NCBI GenBank assembly: GCA_016210495.1
Contig: JACQUC010000013.1
Coordinates: 1 to 30,691, forward strand
Length of the DNA: 30,691 nucleotides
Source of the DNA: Chloroflexota bacterium
GTDB lineage: Bacteria > Chloroflexota > FW602-bin22 > JACPRP01
Direction of reading: 5' to 3'
Below the pieces are notes generated by a model that was not told the origin of the DNA, did no database searches, and was given only the letters and a program-made list of their open reading frames with translations. A program made the translations under genes and the position numbers. How positions within the stretch are numbered: the stretch's first letter is position 1; the number at the start of each line of letters is the position of its first letter. Positions 28,167-30,691 of the stretch are shown here, piece by piece.

Positions 28167-29756
28167 CTAGCTCTTCACCCTGTTCTTCGCCAGCTTCTCC
28201 CCTGTCTGGTAGTGCTCGCCACGGAGGGCAAGCTCCGCTTCCAGCTCGTTCTCTTCCGTCCAGTGGCCCAGAGAATAGCCATACCAGGGCGATTTGGGCG
28301 TCAGCATCGGCAGGTCCAGCTCCTCCCAGATCTCCTTCGCCCGCTCCATAAAGTCCTGCCGAGGCAGCGATACGGGCGGATATGGCCACTTTGTGGTGGC
28401 ATCTATCAATATGGAGGACGACCCAGTGGGCTGTGGATACAGCCTCTCCTCGGTGGGAGTGCTCGGCGGCGCCGACGAATGGTCGAGATTGAAACACCTA
28501 CCCGGCACGATGCGAATGTCCCTGTGCGGCTGCACCCTGAAGCTCATCGCCCAGTTCACGGCGTCGGCATCTCGCGGGTCGATGTCCTCGTCCACGGCGA
28601 CCACGATCTTGGGATACGAGCCCACGAACGCGACGGCTCCGTTGAGCGCCTGCCAGACGTGCGCAGGGTGCATCTTCTTGAGCTTGATCACGCACAGCGC
28701 CACGGCGCCGGCGCTCTCGGGATAGGCCACATCCAGGATGCCCGGAATGTTGCAATCGTGCTTCAGGAACTTGTAGTAGGTGGCCTCGTGGCCGATCTGT
28801 CTGATCTTGCTGCTCTCGCTGGGCGGAAACTGGCTCAAGATGGCGTGGTAGATCGGGTTCTTGCGGTGGGTGATGCAGGTCACCTCGAAGATGGGCATCG
28901 TCTCCTCGGCGCCCATAAAGCCCGTGGCCTCGCCAAAGGGCGCCTCGCGCTCGCGATAGTCGGTCGGCAGCCGACCCTCGATAGCTATCTCCGCCGTCGC
29001 GGGAACCTCGATGTCGACGGTCTTGCACTTCACGAGCTCCATCGGCGCACCGGCGATGCCCCCCGCGATCCCGTATTCGTCGGTGCCGTACGGAATCTTG
29101 GTCACGGCGGCGTAGCCCAGGTTGGGGCTGGCGCCGAGGACGATGGCCGCTTGCAGCGGAATACCCAGCCGGCGGCACTTTTCCCAGTGCGTGCGAATGT
29201 GTTGGACGCCCAGGCAGCAGATGCCCGTCCTGTTCGGGCTCTTGATCATCGCCCTGTAGACGCCGATGTTCCTGACGCCCGTCTCCGGGTCCTTACTCAC
29301 CCAGCAGGCGCTGGTAAGATACGGGGCGTTGTCGAAACCCGGCGTGGAGATAGGAACGGGCAGCTCTCCCAGGCCTCCGTGCTCCAGGAGCGCCTCTCCG
29401 ATATGTACCTCCTGGTGCACGGGGCCGGTGTCGACCATTTTGGGTTCGTTTGGATGAAGCTGGGCCTGCGTCCACTTCTCCATAATGTCTTTTGTCGTAC
29501 ACTGCATCCCCAGGGCGTAAACATCTGCCGAGGCGGCATGGCAGGCGACGAGCACAGGCATATCGTATCTCTTCCCCTTTGCGTCGACCACGTTTTCGAA
29601 GAGAAATGCCTTCCGCTGCTCCTCCGGAAGGCCACGGAACTGCCACCTGACCAGTGGCATCAGCTCCGAATCCTTGCTGATCTCCTTTTTCACCCTCACA
29701 AGCTTGCCGTTAGCTTCGAGCACCTCCACGTACTCTCTCAGGTCGCGATAGTACAT
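28167..29756 (-). CDS. UbiD family (de)carboxylase, copy 1
   Basis: 529 residues of a UbiD-type prenylated-FMN enzyme, near the family's usual length. Visible are YYRDLREYVEVLEANGKLVR at the N-terminus, GVRNIGVYRAMIKSPNRTG (cofactor site with Asn and Arg), PYGTDEYGIAGGIAG, ATAEIAIEGRLPTD (conserved Glu pair), and KIVVAVDEDIDPRDADAVNW. It is probably cytosolic, acting on a carboxylated aromatic or heterocyclic substrate as decarboxylase or, in reverse, as carboxylase. The ATG at 29756 has GGAGG five bases upstream and lies downstream of an extended -10 promoter, which excludes the longer frame to 29813. It opens the catabolic operon and is followed by the zinc ribbon. Confidence 0.94.
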   Translation of the reverse strand: MYYRDLREYVEVLEANGKLVRVKKEISKDSELMPLVRWQFRGLPEEQRKAFLFENVVDAKGKRYDMPVLVACHAASADVYALGMQCTTKDIMEKWTQAQLHPNEPKMVDTGPVHQEVHIGEALLEHGGLGELPVPISTPGFDNAPYLTSACWVSKDPETGVRNIGVYRAMIKSPNRTGICCLGVQHIRTHWEKCRRLGIPLQAAIVLGASPNLGYAAVTKIPYGTDEYGIAGGIAGAPMELVKCKTVDIEVPATAEIAIEGRLPTDYREREAPFGEATGFMGAEETMPIFEVTCITHRKNPIYHAILSQFPPSESSKIRQIGHEATYYKFLKHDCNIPGILDVAYPESAGAVALCVIKLKKMHPAHVWQALNGAVAFVGSYPKIVVAVDEDIDPRDADAVNWAMSFRVQPHRDIRIVPGRCFNLDHSSAPPSTPTEERLYPQPTGSSSILIDATTKWPYPPVSLPRQDFMERAKEIWEELDLPMLTPKSPWYGYSLGHWTEENELEAELALRGEHYQTGEKLAKNRVKS

Positions 29757-29803
29757 CCTATCCTCCACACCTTCCTGAAGCCCGCATAGGGTCGGACGTC
29801 CCC

Positions 29804-29812
29804 AGTATAGCA
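29804..29812 (-). promoter_or_regulatory. extended -10 promoter of the UbiD operon
   Basis: TGCTATACT on the minus strand is an extended -10 element (TG, one base, TATACT). Transcription would start near 29797, giving a leader of about 40 nt before the ATG at 29756. No clear -35 is needed for this type. Confidence 0.5.
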
Positions 29813-29860
29813 TATTCAGGATTGCGATAGAACAAGCAGCGGAGAGGGGTCAACCGGAGA

Positions 29861-29951
29861 GGGTCGAGAGTCGAGGGACGAAATTCCCTCACAGTTGCAT
29901 CCGCTTATCAATATTCATACCCGTTGGGGCTAGTCGCTCGACTCTCGACCC
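29861..29951. repeat. long inverted repeat with TCGAGAGTCGAG arms
   Basis: GGGTCGAGAGTCGAG (29861-29875) and its exact complement (29937-29951) are 61 nt apart. The right arm is extended by a partial direct repeat (CTCGACC). The AT-richer spacer has no gene. It lies between the end of the CBS gene and the UbiD promoter. It may be a mobile or dispersed repeat, and its arms could pair as a bidirectional terminator. Confidence 0.75.
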
Positions 29952-29968
29952 TCGACCCTCGTATCGCG

Positions 29969-30691
29969 TCAATCGCCCCTGGGTCCGGCTTCCAGCCGGG
30001 ATTTGGTTAGTCGCACCCTTTCGATGCGCTTGCCATCCAGGCTCTCGACCCGGAAGACGTAGCCGTCGAGCCTGACCTCATCACCTGGCAAAGGCATTCG
30101 TCCCAGCCTGGCCTGGACGAAGCCGCCGAGGGTATCGAACTCGTCGCCGCCTTCGATGTGCAGCCCGAAGCGCTCGTTTATATCGTGGACCAGGGCCAGC
30201 CCGCCGATGAGGGCGTCACCTTCGGGCGTTATCTCGATGGAATCCTGTGGCACTTCTTGCACGTCGAGAAGAGGTCCTACCAGCCGCTCCACCAGATCGT
30301 GGATGGTCACCAGCCCCGCTGTGCCTCCGTACTCGTCCACCAGAATGGCCATCTGAGCTCGCTCGGCACGCATACGTCCCAGGAGCTTATCGGCCGTGAT
30401 CATCTCCGGCACCGTAAGGGCAGGGCGCATCAACTGCCTCAGCTCACCGGAGCAGCCCGTCTGACACGCTCTCACGACGTCCATCAGGTGCACAATCCCC
30501 ACAATGTCGTCCAGGTCCTCGTGGTAGACCGGGAGGCGCGTATGGTGGTGCTCTGCCCCCACTGCCAGTACCTCCTCGAGCGAGGCGTCCACAGGCATGC
30601 CGATCATTTCCACGCGCGGCACCATCACCTGCCGGGAGGCGAAGTCGTCCAGCTCGAAGGCCCGCTCGACGATCTCCTCGGCCTCCTGGCC
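29969..30691 (-). CDS. CBS-domain protein of the CorC/TlyC (hemolysin-like) family, partial
   Basis: The gene enters from the right edge of the window. Upstream of the first ATG the frame continues as QEAEEIVERAFELDDFASRQ, typical of the linker before the CBS pair. Two CBS motifs follow: the first spans VMVPRVEMIGMPVDASLEEV to HTRLPVYHEDLDDIVGIVHL, the second ALTVPEMITADKLLGRMRAE to MAILVDEYGGTAGLVTIHDL. The C-terminal transporter-associated CorC_HlyC domain is ALIGGLALVHDINERFG and DTLGGFVQARLGRMPLPGDE. Full-length members also have an N-terminal DUF21 membrane domain, out of view here. They are linked to Mg2+/Co2+ efflux. The direction and adjacency do not tie it to the UbiD cluster. Confidence 0.93.
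   Translation of the reverse strand, partial: GQEAEEIVERAFELDDFASRQVMVPRVEMIGMPVDASLEEVLAVGAEHHHTRLPVYHEDLDDIVGIVHLMDVVRACQTGCSGELRQLMRPALTVPEMITADKLLGRMRAERAQMAILVDEYGGTAGLVTIHDLVERLVGPLLDVQEVPQDSIEITPEGDALIGGLALVHDINERFGLHIEGGDEFDTLGGFVQARLGRMPLPGDEVRLDGYVFRVESLDGKRIERVRLTKSRLEAGPRGD

Noticed and set aside
26015..29789. Long open frames antisense to both UbiD genes (26015-27376, 28089-29789)
   Set aside because: They are complementary shadows of well-supported enzymes, rich in His and Arg, with no family match.

Overview
This is a GC-rich bacterial window with compact gene packing. The gene content suggests the phylum Chloroflexota, possibly a Dehalococcoidia-like lineage. The clues are many GTAG-footed REP hairpins, UbiD and hydantoinase-type enzymes, an AdnAB-like helicase-nuclease pair and several type II toxin-antitoxin pairs. 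There is no rRNA or tRNA to fix the taxonomy, so this placement is inference.

Layout. 1-2433: a truncated REP-associated transposase (RAYT) bracketed by REP hairpins, a PIN toxin/Phd-type antitoxin pair (minus strand), then a small acidic helical protein coupled to a CPBP intramembrane protease. 2775-3818: an ARPP-1 (DUF6569) protein. 3996-11262: two tandem UvrD-type helicases, each ending in a PD-(D/E)XK iron-sulfur nuclease domain and best described as AdnA-like and AdnB-like, followed with a 4-nt overlap by a full-length RAYT whose reading frame carries REP units. 11389-13820: a divergent pair of unrecognised proteins, one probably alpha-helical-repeat. 13917-15805: a Nudix hydrolase coupled to an MFS transporter with a C-terminal glutaredoxin-like domain. 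15813-17139 (minus): a Na+-translocating decarboxylase beta subunit with a one-helix gamma-like subunit. 17231-18686: LexA under a near-perfect sigma-70 promoter and a likely LexA box, then a sigma-70-family factor. 18950-19519 (minus): a BrnT/BrnA toxin-antitoxin pair.

20005-29756, all minus strand, is a catabolic island. In transcription order it holds a UbiD decarboxylase, a 55-residue zinc-ribbon protein, a decayed substrate-binding lipoprotein, a second UbiD, a small unknown protein, an intact substrate-binding lipoprotein, HyuB and HyuA. The likely theme is uptake and (de)carboxylation or ring opening of an unknown carboxylated, aromatic or cyclic-amide substrate. The window ends in a partial CBS/CorC-type protein.

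The most notable thread is a family of hairpins with a GTAG foot and different stems. The GTAG matches the tetranucleotide known to be recognised by RAYT transposases. REP units lie in frame inside both RAYT copies, and at three places the TAG of the GTAG foot is the stop codon of a reading frame.
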